Source: Hemibagrus wyckioides (taxonomy: Eukaryota > Chordata > Actinopteri > Siluriformes > Bagridae). From it: a DNA stretch of 64,000 nucleotides. Shown here in pieces: positions 45,501 through 56,492 of the stretch (position 1 is its first letter; each line of letters begins with the position of its first letter). The position numbers were made by a program, and so were the translations under genes. The DNA is taken from contig NC_080711.1 of assembly GCF_019097595.1 (NCBI RefSeq), forward strand, positions 16,633,428 through 16,697,427, given 5' to 3'. The notes under the pieces are model-generated. The model was given only the letters and a program-made list of their open reading frames with translations, searched no databases and had not been told where the DNA came from.

Positions 45501-48500
45501 GAGAATTCCTTCATGGTGGCTACTTCCACCAGCCAGTCGACCAGGATGTACCTTACAGAAGAAAATGCCCCAAGTGAGCACACTAAACATCTTTGCAAAT
45601 ATCAGTAGAACAAAGGGAGCATTTAAAATAAGATATTGGTAGTACCTCATAGTGTCATTGATGCCTTCTTTGTGTGGGCTGTCAGACCGTCGTGGAGGTG
45701 ATGGACAGGAAACAAAGAGTTGAGCCACGAGGTCAGCACAGGCCTGAGGCCCCAAACCCAGAGGATTGCCACTGGCACATGACTTTGCTAAAGACAACTG
45801 AGAAATGAGATCCAAAGTAAATTGTTATGCTCAACTATAACAAATCAACCATGCCACTGTGCTGACAGGCTTTTTGGCAAAGCCTACCGTGAGCAACGAA
45901 AATAACTCATTTGTCCAGAATTGAATTATTCACACAGCTGTACTTAGCATGCTGAAGTGAGATAAGGACAGAAATGACACAGATCACTGAATGGATTATT
46001 AGGACCATGACACTAAACAGGCACAGGATATGAAGAGAAATGGTAGGGATGATGAAATGGAATGGAGGACAATGAGCCAATTAAAAGTGAGCAGTTGCTA
46101 ATTTGTATATAGTTAAATATGGTGACATTATTGCATTTTTGTGAGACTTTTTTTTAGATTTAATATGCCAAGGTTGTTTCTAAATAGTTGCAAGGAATTT
46201 ATACTGCTGGTGTCACTTGTAAAGAACCCATAAATATTGATAAACAGTGACTTGGGTTGGGCAGCTTCTATCACACCTAACTAGAGCAGACAAATCACAA
46301 TACCTAAAAATTCAAAGTGTGCCTCAATGGTCTGCATTCCAGTTGTGCCTTATTGTAATGTCTTGACATATCTTGCATGTAATTTTGTAACTATGTACAT
46401 TTACTCATTTTACTGGTCTATTTTTTTGCCTCCTTTATCCGTTACAAAAATACAGCAGCAGGGGAAAATAAAATGTGAAGTGGCATTTGGAAGCAATATA
46501 GAGAAAGGCACAAATTCCAAAAGCAGAAATAAAACATTCATTTCAGATCATGGCTTTGCTGTAACCGAGGATCTAAAAACAGCCTATTCAAGTTCAAAGC
46601 AGCTTGACTATTCTTTGACTCAAATAGAAACAGCAATAAAATGGCTGTGCAGGTGAAACTGACCTTGAGGTAAACAGGAACATAAAAAGGTGACGCACAA
46701 ACAAAACAAAACAACAAATAAGGAAAAATGACACACAGACACACCTGTGCTTCCCAGTAGCCCTTGGCAGCATAGTCCCGGAGAGCACGCACACACTCCA
46801 GATACCGTCCAGGGTCAGCCATCTGAAGGGAAGGGGGGGGGGGGGAAATAGGTCAGTGAGGGTCAATCAGTAGCCATCAAGTGTGAACTGATTTGTAAAC
46901 ATAAAGAGGCTTCTTACAGCCGTATGGCGATTTTTTTCCCACAGGAGGTAGGAGCTCTGCACACTGCCGCAGCACGATGACTTTTCCAACATGGCAAGAG
47001 CTGATGACCGGGTCTCCTCATCCTGACGCAAATGGACAACACAAAATTAAATCAAAACAAGTGCAAGGAAAGCGCATCTAAATAAGCAAGATGTTAGCTT
47101 CCAAGACCATCCAAGACTACACTAAACAGCCCCTTAAGTACTAATATTAGTCTGGTCTTGAGGAGCAAATCAGAATTGGACACTTGAGTTGAGGCCATGT
47201 TGTGTTTTGAAAGTAAAAAGTTGGACTTTATATAAATATAATTGTAATGGGTTTAAATGAATAAGGAATCCTATGTCAGAAGTTCTATTTAGGGTTTTAA
47301 CTAAAGATGCCACAGAACAAGGAATTACAGTAGTCTAAACATGATTTTATAAAAAAAAAAAAAAAGTGTGAACCAGGGCTGATGGATTACTGAAGATGAA
47401 TGAAAAAATGATTGATGGTGGCTATCAGACATACTATGGTGTTTCACCCTCTGCCAATAATCAAATCCCTTATACGTGACAAATACAGGGTGCGAGTTAA
47501 TCAGTCACTTACATCAGATAGCTCAAGGACTCGAGCCAGGCAATGAAGTAGTGCTCCTTTTCTCTCCTGCAGAAAAAAACCCCAGTGCAGATAAAGTGAA
47601 GAACTGAAATGATTTTGATAATACATAAAGATACATTTTATTTAGCAATAAAGGACATTCCAGGATAATGTGCAGGAGGTCAAGCTGTCTTTAGTTTACT
47701 TTAGTAATAGTGTACATGCTGCTGGTAAAGAAGGTGCATGTACAGATTTCCTTACCAAGTTGCTCTCACACTCTGCTTTGAGGTGTTCATACACCACAGC
47801 CTTGCAGCAGCTTCCCGAGGGAGACCATGGTGGCCGAATAAAGAGCCAGATGAAGGGATCGGCCAGTGGTGAGCGCACACGCTCAGCCAGGGTGAAGTAT
47901 TTGGCAGCCATCCTGCCACAGAGATCAGCCCGACCCTCATCGCCGAGTGATGCTAGAGAGAAGCAAGAACAGTCAGGCAGCTTTGATCAACTTTAAACAG
48001 CTCTTTGATGTTAATGAATGAAAGCTCAATCTAATCAGTGAATCAAAGAATTAACCAATCAATCTAGTGATGCAGCTTGATCTACATGTTTATATATATA
48101 AAAAATAAAAAAAATAATAAAAACTTACGTCCTTCGTTGTACAAATACGCAATTCCTAGTTTTACTGCAGCCTCAAAATTTCCTTTCTCTGCAGCCCTGA
48201 TGATAAGACCAAAGACAAATGATTAAATGAACTCAAACATGAAGATGTGATTTAATTTCCCTTCTCAGTTATGAAAGATTTGCACTACTAGAAACACATC
48301 AGATGAGTTAGTTGACTAACACTAAAAAAAATATAGTTCTAGTATTATTAAACAGGCTGTTGTGTTATTAACAGCTACCTCTCAAACAGCCATACAGTGT
48401 CCGGAGCTGGCCAGCGGTCCTTAAAGCTGACCCGTGCCCAAACACTCGAGTTGTTATCAATGATATTACGAAGATTGGAGTGCACCTACAGAGAAGACAA

Positions 48501-49489
48501 ACAAAATAAGTATGGATGCTGGCAGGAAGATCACTGTTAAGAAATAATTCTGCAGTTAAAAACTTGCACAAAAAAAAAAAGGGGACAGTGACTACGCGGG
48601 TGGATGATGAGAGGTGACTCACGGCTCTGACGGAGAGCAGGTCTTCAGCAGAGAGACACTGGAGGACACAAAGCAGCACCTCTTCAGGTAAAGACAGGAG
48701 GCCCAGAGAGGAGACCTGCTTTCGGACCCGCTTCCTCGCAGGCAGAGAACATTTATGGCATCGACAGTGTAGCACTACAAATGGACAGAAGAAAAATCTT
48801 TAAAGTAAACATACTGCAGATGAAATGGTGTTCAACAAAGCCTAGACAAATCAATGGGCTTTTCTTCTTCCCTAGTCAGATTCAATTCATCTCGCCATGA
48901 GAAGTGGTTGCATCCTTAACTCGACAAATCTGCCATAAACTAATAATAATACATAATTCCTATTCATCATGGTAATTGTATCTCAAGTCTAGCGTGAAAA
49001 GCTAATTTATTTCTACAGCTGATAAATGAGTGAGTCAGGACACTAACAGTTAGTAGAAGATCAGCGCCTAATTTTCCCTCCTTGGGAGATTAAAACTCGA
49101 CTAAACCTAGCTCCTTTATCTACACTAATGATGCTTATTAACATCATGAACACTGAAGTTAAATTAACCAGCTAGTCATCTATAAATACTCCAGGTATTA
49201 ACACCCATGCTCTTATAAATAAACAAGTTATAGAAAAAGAAGCCTAGTCGCTAAAAAAAGTCACTTTAGCATCGTTCCTGTATAAAGAAGATTAATGTTA
49301 AATACACTGCGAGCTACACACTTTACAGTTTAACTCTAGACACAATGCCAAGCGAACACACAGTTTATCTATAATATAAACATATATATGGAGGAAAGGT
49401 TTATTAACTTCCTATATACCAATAAACCTGGACCTAAAGCTAGCTAGAGAGCTAACCGCTTTAGGAATATACTCACCGCCCGCTTTCAT
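40977..49489 (-). CDS. ccnf: Cyclin F (F-box only protein 1), complete 17-exon gene
   Basis: Seventeen coding exons join in phase to 2313 nt, 770 residues plus stop; human cyclin F has 786. Cyclin F is the founding F-box protein: its F-box binds SKP1 in an SCF ubiquitin ligase and its cyclin domain recruits substrates such as CP110 and RRM2 in G2 rather than activating a CDK. The order F-box, helical repeats, cyclin box, PEST-like tail is complete. The first coding exon has only 13 bases (ATG at 49489-49487), joined in frame to the Cys/His-rich start VLHCRCHKC, which matches human. The stop is at 40979-40977. It lies head-to-tail upstream of abca3, as in human 16p13.3. Very firm identification; exon lists are in the next three entries. 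Confidence 0.95.
42881..45797 (-). CDS. ccnf: ccnf coding exons 9-14: cyclin box
   Basis: Exons: 45797-45646, 45551-45387, 45137-45014, 44609-44429, 43549-43462, 42980-42881. They encode about residues 259-528. The cyclin hydrophobic-patch motif MRYIL sits at 308-312, in NDTMRYILVDWLVEV; in human cyclin F this patch binds RxL-type substrates. CVDRYLARR, LQLLGIACMVICTR and YEDLVRMMGEVISVLEG mark the first cyclin fold; LFSYICELSLL and the exon 13-14 residues mark the second. The exon 10 acceptor is AAG rather than CAG. Confidence 0.94.
46745..49489 (-). CDS. ccnf: ccnf coding exons 1-8: F-box and helical repeat region
   Basis: Exons: 49489-49477, 48774-48623, 48485-48379, 48196-48129, 47952-47756, 47566-47513, 47022-46918, 46822-46745. 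They encode about residues 1-258. The basic run ARKRVRKQ (17-24) corresponds to the N-terminal nuclear localisation signal. The F-box follows at about 30-75 (LLSLPEEVLLCVLQCLSAED). Sel1-like helical repeats come next, including AAEKGNFEAAVKLGIAYLYN in exon 4 and FIWLFIRPPW in exon 5. The exon 5 donor and exon 6 acceptor are in phase 0. All motifs align with human without frameshift. Confidence 0.93.
48775..49476 (-). other. ccnf intron 1
   Basis: About 700 bases between the 13-base first coding exon and exon 2. AT-rich; no repeats, motifs or ORFs that I can support. Confidence 0.6.
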
Positions 49490-49499
49490 TTCAAGACAA

Positions 49500-49870
49500 G
49501 CTCGTTCCGCTGCCACAGACAACACTCCCTGAAGTTAATAAATACACAAACTGGTTAGTTTAATTAATTATTATTACTTATTTTCTCCTGTTAATTGTTG
49601 GAAGCTGTTAGCTTGCAGAAGAGTTAAGTGTTAGAGACTGCTTTAACCACACACACACACAGCTTGAATTATGGATCCTCCCCTAAAGCGATTAGCACCG
49701 CCCGCGCGCAACAGTTTAAACATCAACTTCGCCGGCTCATTGGTTAGAACACGATCACGCCCACATAGAGCTCTGCCTCACGCTGATTTGGTCGTTCCTA
49801 AAAGTCGACATGCGATTGGTTTATTTTATGAATAATTAAAAGCACCTCGCTGATTGGGCGGAATGATGCT
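49500..49870 (-). promoter_or_regulatory. ccnf: ccnf promoter with three CCAAT boxes
   Basis: On the gene strand three perfect CCAAT boxes lie at 49857-49853, 49819-49815 and 49743-49739, and a GC-rich GCGCGCGGGCGG stretch lies near 49700. Multiple NF-Y-type CCAAT boxes are typical of G2/M genes, and ccnf mRNA peaks in G2. TTTAAA near 49716 could act as a CHR-like element. Motifs are seen; their use is inferred. Confidence 0.5.
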
Positions 49871-50489
49871 ATTTCGAATTGTGCGCTTCCTATTTCCTAC
49901 ATCAGTATTAGCTCTTTTCAGGAGTTATATAGAGTTTAATAAGTGTATCATACATTCACTAGAAATGAACCATAAATATTATGCATATATATTTTTAAAT
50001 GATATTTAAATATTTATTTCTGCATAATAGGCGCTTATTACAAACATGTAGCTTTTAGACTAATTTCCAAATGTGGAAGACATTGACCAAGAGCTGGACA
50101 CAGGATGTAGAGGAATATATGACAGAAATCTGATTTAACCCGAGAAAATAACAGTAGATCCTGGCAAATATTCCAGACATGCTCCAGATTACCACTGCAT
50201 GTCATAGTTACAAGCTGCATCTAGTGAACCGGTTAGTGTTCCTGTTTCTGACAGTTCACTTTCAATAATATACAACACATTAATCAATTCAAAAAATATA
50301 TATATTAAAAAATTCCTACTGAGTTTCAGGAAATAGCTCCCAATATTTTATTTCTGAACTAAACATTCTAAGATGATCGTATGAAATAAGGTTCACATCT
50401 ATTCTCAGGTGAGCTCTTCAGCATTTTACAACTTTAACTGTGTGCTTCGTCTTTCTCCTAAGGTTCATGCCTGTGTTGTATGAGTGTGT
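49870..50489. other. Spacer upstream of ccnf
   Basis: AT-rich; TTTAACCC at 50134-50141 could be a left piggyBac end, but the match to the right end is only CCC. No gene. Confidence 0.4.
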
Positions 50490-52695
50490 GATTACAAGGG
50501 ATGAATCTGTACTAAGCCATAGAGACTGGAGCCCACTCCAGTACTTCCAGCCAGGGGCGTCGTAAGTGGAAAGGGAGACTGAGTGCATAGGGCCCTGGCA
50601 TCAGTGGCATATGAGGGGCCCTGGCCGGCCTTGCCCTCAAAGATCCCCAAACAGTATTATTATTAATGTGAAATTGAGTGTACAGTGCTTGCCCTTGCAC
50701 ACAATATTCTGATCCTTGCTGTTTTAACAAGATTCGGCACACCCACAAGTTTGTGTGGACACCTCACGTTTGTGGGAACAGCGTGCACGCAAATTTGAAT
50801 GATTTAATTGGTCATTAAAGAACAATGCCAAATGATAATTGGCTGTGAGGGAGCACTGGAGAGTGGATTCGGCAGTCAGAACTAAGCGAGTGCCGAGCGG
50901 GCAAGTGTCCAATATGCACAATGTCCAAACATTTTATTTTGGACTACCAAAAAAGAAAAGAGAGAGAGAGAGAGAGAGAGAATAGGAAAAGAAAACAAGA
51001 GAGCAGGTGAGAACATGGCGATGTTGTGTTTTGTGATAAGAGAAACAATGTTAACAATAATAATGCAATTTTTAAGAAATAAAATATGAAGAATAATATG
51101 AAATCTATGTGTGTACTGTACAGTACATTACAGTCTCAGAGAGTGCAGCGGTGGGTCCATCACAACAAGGTTCTAACAAGGTTCTGCTGCTAGTGTTTCA
51201 GCCTTTTTCACTTTGGATTATTTTATTATTGTATTTATTTTGAATTAGCCAGACATGCTTTGAAAGAAGGCAAAGTGGTGATTTGAATTATATTGTGTTT
51301 ATTTATTTATATTACTGATTAAAAGAATAATAATGTTCTGGACAATGAGTACAGTGTCTCTAAATAAAACACAATTCAAATAAAAAAAAATCATTAAGTT
51401 GTCATTTTTATCTATAAGGGGATACCTGAGCTGCTTTATTTATAGTATAAAGTCACAGGGGTAGGCAATGTCAATCCTGGAGAGCTGCTGTCCTGCAGAT
51501 TTTAGCTTCAACCCTTAGGAGAAAAAAAAAACAAAACATACCTGTCTATAGCCTTAGTATTCCTGAAGACTTTAATTAGCTTGTTCAGGTGTGCTTGAAT
51601 ACGGTTGGAGCTAAACTCTGCAGGGGAGCGGCTCCATAGGACCGACATTACCTATCTTGATATAGCACAATTTCTACAAAAATATTTCTGTGCTCCATTA
51701 ACAAGCATGCAAAAAAAAAAAAAAATTATACTATACATGGTGTTTGTATTTTTAATAATGTTCTTTTCAAATTGACATCACTGATTTGACAACAATTAAT
51801 GTATCAGTGAGTGAAGTGTGTACACTTTTATATTATTATTTAAAAAAAAATGATAAATAGCATGGATCATGAGATGATGGGAAAGGGGCCCCCCATACAC
51901 TGTCTTTGCATAGGGCCCAAAAATTGGGGCTACGCCCCTGCTTCCAGCAGTACATTGATGAGAAACTTATACAGGATCTATCAATGTTCACCAATCAGTG
52001 TATGGTACAGGATACAGGCTGCAGCCTGACAACAACTCCGGAAGAGATCAAAACTTTCTTTGGAATTTCAGTGTACATGGCATGCCTTAGATATCCAAGA
52101 CCTAAAATGTATTGGGCTGCTAAAACCACAGTCCCCATGTAATAACACGAGATCGCTTTTTCTAAATCAGATCTGGTGGTGGAATATAACAGCAACATGG
52201 GGGCTGTAGACATATGTGATCGAATGCTCAGCTTCTACAGAATGTCCAGCCGTACGAGAAAATGGACTGTCCGTAGCATGCTTCACTTTACTGATTTGGC
52301 AATCACCAACTTGTGGATTCAATACAGACAAGACAGTCAGGCCTTGCAATGACCTGCAAAGAGAACCTCCCAATACATGGAGTTCAAACTACTCTTGGCT
52401 GAGGAACTGATATCCCAGGCACAGGAATATCAACAAGATGACACCAACTACAGTGACCAGGATTTCTCTCCAGAAATCAAAAGAAGAAATCCCCACCCAG
52501 ACAAGAGCATTAGGAAATCCATCCACGGTGCAATCCATTTGCCTCAAATGCTAGACATTCCAAATGCTTCCAGATGCAGAATGCCTGGATCCAAAAGCAA
52601 AAGCTTCGTGAGATGCATTAATTGCAACATGTTCCTCTGTGTCTCCAAAAAGTCAGAATGCTTCATTAGATACCATCTTGGGTCAAATATCTAAT
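50490..52695 (+). pseudogene. piggyBac-type (PGBD) transposase relic, interrupted
   Basis: Reading across the inserted hAT element, the frame gives DWSPLQYF, then [18 protein letters not shown] and [20 protein letters not shown], the N-terminal PGBD fold. After a stop near 52140 the next recognisable part is [20 protein letters not shown] followed by [20 protein letters not shown], the C-terminal fold. About 250 residues with the three catalytic Asp are missing, so it cannot transpose. A Cys-rich tail (RCINCNMFLCVSKKSECF) closes the frame near 52695. Bases GGG-TTAA at 53352-53358 may be its right terminus, as piggyBac elements end at TTAA. Confidence 0.8.
50552..51940. mobile_element. Non-autonomous hAT-type element, 1389 bp
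   Basis: Terminal inverted repeat CAGGGGCGT opens the element and ACGCCCCTG closes it. An identical 8-base duplication CTTCCAGC flanks both sides (50544-50551 and 51941-51948); 8-bp duplications are the hAT signature. Removing the element restores the piggyBac reading frame ([10 protein letters not shown]). No transposase ORF is inside; an (AG)n tract lies at about 50959-50980. Confidence 0.88.
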
Positions 52696-53043
52696 GGAGA
52701 AATCATAAGCTTTGAATGAATAATCTCATGAAAATTAAATTAAAAAAACAAAAGAGAAATAAATGTAAAAATGAATGAAATAAAAAGAAAAGAAGTTGAA
52801 AAAAATGAATAAAATGGAATAATAGTAAATGAAAATGGTTCCCTATTCCCTATTGAAAATGGAAAAATCATTCCCTATTCAAAACAACAAAATCCCGTTG
52901 TCCACTACAATGGACATGTTATAAAATTGAAACAAAATAAAAAAAAAATTTAAATCTTTTGCAATGTATTTTTTTTTTTACCAGCCCAACACTTAATTTA
53001 TATTAAAAAAAAATTAAAGATTTTTTTTCTCAGGTCTCAGGAG

Positions 53044-53113
<70 letters not shown>

Positions 53114-53114
53114 T

Positions 53115-53310
53115 ATAAGATATAAAAAATATCCAGTCCACAATCACATTTTATAATGAAAATATTGCATTTTGTGTGGTGTTTTTAACCCCAAATCAGT
53201 GACATCACTTAGGGAATTGAAAATGAAAGAGTTAAAATCCTGGATTTCTAAAAAGAATATTTAGTAGTTTTGATCAGGACTGAGGTTGATAAACAGATTT
53301 AAGTGAAGAA
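53115..53310 (+). repeat. Unnamed dispersed repeat, copy 1
   Basis: Shares about 180 bases with the reverse complement of 61930-62110, including CCCAAATCAGTGACATCACTT and GTAGTTTTGATCAGGACTGA. Adjoins a (TA)n tract (53047-53117) and the piggyBac relic. Confidence 0.7.
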
Positions 53311-53937
53311 ATTTGAGAAAAAAATATTCTGTGTTTTCGAACAGTCCACAAGGGTTAAGTTAAGAGACAGAAACTGATTACTGACTATTACTATTACTGA
53401 TTATTGACTGTTTATATTTAGTAATTTGGTAACACTTTACACTTTATTATTCACCTCTAGTCTGAACTAAAGGAACTGAAAAAAACTACATTCAGAAAAA
53501 GTACCTTTTTAAAATGATTGCTTTCATTATGTATCTTTCACCTAGTAACATGAAGAGTGTAGGAAATCTTTTAAAGCACAAAGTGAACCTTAAGGAGCAG
53601 CATTTTCATTTTTAAAGTTAAGCTTTAGAGGTAAACTGCATTAAAACTATACACTACAGCTACAGGAACATACAGTGTGGTACCTTTTTTCTATGGACTT
53701 TTGATATGCCTCTTACACAGATTTTATAATATAAAGTGGACTGACAGTGAAATGATGGCAACAAGTTTCTGATGAATCACTGAATTATAAATCAGTCGCA
53801 TCAGACACCTGAGACACTACTGGTCTGTGAAAAATATATATCTGTGTACTCCATTTACACCAGACATAAATACAGGAACCATATTCTGCAATGGCTACAG
53901 AGTGTGAACTTCTCTCTCTCTGAGTACGGTAAAAGTA

Positions 53938-54468
53938 GTCAAAGTCAAAGTCGCTTTATTGTCACTTCAACCATACCAGCTGATGCAGTACACAGTGAAG
54001 TGAAACAACGTTTCCAGACCAGAGGTGCTACACATACAAAGACAAAGTACAGTGACGCGGACAAACATAGAGCTAAACATAGAGATAAAAACTAAACTAT
54101 ACTTAAGGTGCAATAAAAACTAAATTACACTTAAGGTGCAAGAAATAAACTAGACATACAACAGAAGTGCACAGGACGACAAGACAAGACAGTGCAGACA
54201 AACAACATATAGACCGACTTTTGTGCAAATAACAGTATATACAGTGAGTGCAAATAAGAAATTGACACATGTAAACAGGATTAATATAAAGAATGTAAAT
54301 TGACATGTGCGTGCAAACAGGACAATTTAGTATGTGTGTGTGTCTGTGTCCAGCACAGTTCAGTTCCTCTTGTAACACAGTTCTCAGCTTTTGTGCATGT
54401 GTGTTATGTATGTGTGTGTGAGTACGTGTCCAGCACAGTTCAGTTCTCTGTTGAGGTCAGATCTTGGT

Positions 54469-54499
<31 letters not shown>

Positions 54500-54625
54500 A
54501 GCTCAGCTCAGTTCTCTGTTGAGATACCTGATTGCCTGAGGGAAGGAACTGTTTAACAGTCTGGTTGTGCGGGTCCGACATCTTCAGTACCTCTTTCCGG
54601 ATGGCAGAAGGGTGAAGAGTGTGTG
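53938..54625. repeat. Teleost dispersed repeat with (GT)n tracts
   Basis: Begins CAAAGTCAAAGTCGCTTTATTGTC, a start common in fish genomes, and ends with GCAGAAGGGTGAAGAGTGTG typical of LINE-like antisense tails. (GT)n at about 54466-54497. No frame. Confidence 0.5.
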
Positions 54626-54989
54626 TGAGGTAGTAGAAGTATTCCTAAAATCTTTAGTACAAGTAAAAGCTGTTTTAAGTTGATTTGTAAGTTGTACCAA
54701 ATTATATGAATCTTTAACAGCACTGTCACACTGGATAACAGACACAACAACTGCAGTCCAAAATTAAACAAGTCAAAAATTTATTAAAAAATCCAACAGA
54801 CAGATATGAAGAAGATAAAGCAGTTTTACTATCCAGGCACACTGGTCAGCCTCAGGGTCAGGAGTCAGGACGATGAAGGAAAATAGTATAATTAATATCA
54901 GAAGGTTTATGAGGTTTCATTTCATTAAATTAGACAAAATATGTTTTGTCTATGTGACACTTTCCTAGGTTTGACCAGAACTGAGGAGA

Positions 54990-55170
54990 CAAGAGGCAGA
55001 TATCAAACATTTATATTTACGTTTCTGGCATTTAGCAGATGCCTTTATCCAGAGAGACTTACATTTTATCTTATTTTATACAACTGAGTAATTGAGGGTT
55101 GAGGACCTTGCTCAGGGGCCCAGCAGTGGCAGCTTGGTGGATCTGGGATTGGAACTCACAACCTTCTGAT
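54990..55170 (+). repeat. SINE-like teleost repeat, second copy
   Basis: GGCATTTAGCAGATGCCTTT, GGGGCCCAGCAGTGGCAGCT and GGAACTCACAACCTTCTGAT match the 35.7-kb copy. Confidence 0.6.
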
Positions 55171-55179
55171 TTTATTTAG

Positions 55180-56270
55180 CTTTCAGTGATTTCATCTCAG
55201 TACACACACACACAACACACACACACTCTCTCTCTCTCTCTCTCTCTGACAGCATTTTACACAGTAACATGGCTGTTGTTTTAGAAAAATACTGATATGT
55301 AATACAGTACTCTTTTTTACTGAGTAATTATATGAGAAACAAATGAGAAGTGTTTATGATGTGTTATAAAGAAAAAGACACTTGAGACACGTGTACTGAA
55401 CCAAAAAATAATGTATTAACTATTTACATTCAGTGAAAAACTGTACACTTATTACAGATATTAATATTTTATACAATATTTTAACATTTTATAACATAAC
55501 ACTACATTTGTAAAACTTAATATTAAAATCTAAATCTTAAAAATGTAATATTTACATATTTACAACAATGCATGATTCTACAACATTACAAATTATATTT
55601 ATTTATTAATATAAATTATGATAATACACATAAATAAACAACATAAATATTATAAAAATCTTACACATTTAACACAAACTAAATGTAAATGCAAAATACA
55701 AAATAAACAACTGACTCACATTTTTAACTAGACGCTATAACTACTTTAATCATACCACAATTCTATCATTACAATGATTTACATTTAGAGATTATGCTAG
55801 AGACGGTGGTAAGAATCCTCTGGATGCCTGCGCAATCAGACAGAGATTCATAAAGTGACCGAATGATGTAGCTATGAACTATGGGCTATGAGCTCGTAAG
55901 AGCTGTTCTTAAAAAAACTACAGAAGAGGCCTGAGCATGAACACTGGGCTCTTGGGTCTACTGAAAATTTTGGGAACAGGTTACATAGTTAGCTCCAAAA
56001 TTTTTTCTTTTTTTTCCAACACAACAGACCAGAAGGTATCAAGTGGATTCTCACCACCCCACATGTTTAAAAGGCTGAAATACTTAAATTATTAAAAAAG
56101 ACTAATGCTGAAATCTAGGGTGAAATACTTACCACACATACTTACCACAGATACTTACCATACATTATGGATGTGAGGTGATGAACATGAGGTGATGATT
56201 GAGCTTTTGAACTTATAGCTCTCCCATGTAAAGTGAATGGGGAATCGGACGATCCTACTGGTGAAATCCA
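55180..56270. other. Spacer left of the proline-rich gene
   Basis: Microsatellite CA/CT at about 55200-55248, then very AT-rich sequence; no gene supported. Confidence 0.5.
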
Positions 56271-56492
56271 GCTACCCATCCTGATCCACATGCTGTCGTC
56301 TACTCGGAGGGGCTTCTTGATTGCCATCTTCTTCATCCTTCCTCCTCCTTATGCCCTGGCATGGGACAGGAACATACAGCTGACCAGCCACAATGTGGTG
56401 GGGGTTAATCTGGACATGAGGCTGGGGCAGAGGAACTGTGGAACGTTGTGGATTCCCTGAAGGTGATGGCCTCCTCAATGGGGATGGTAGCG

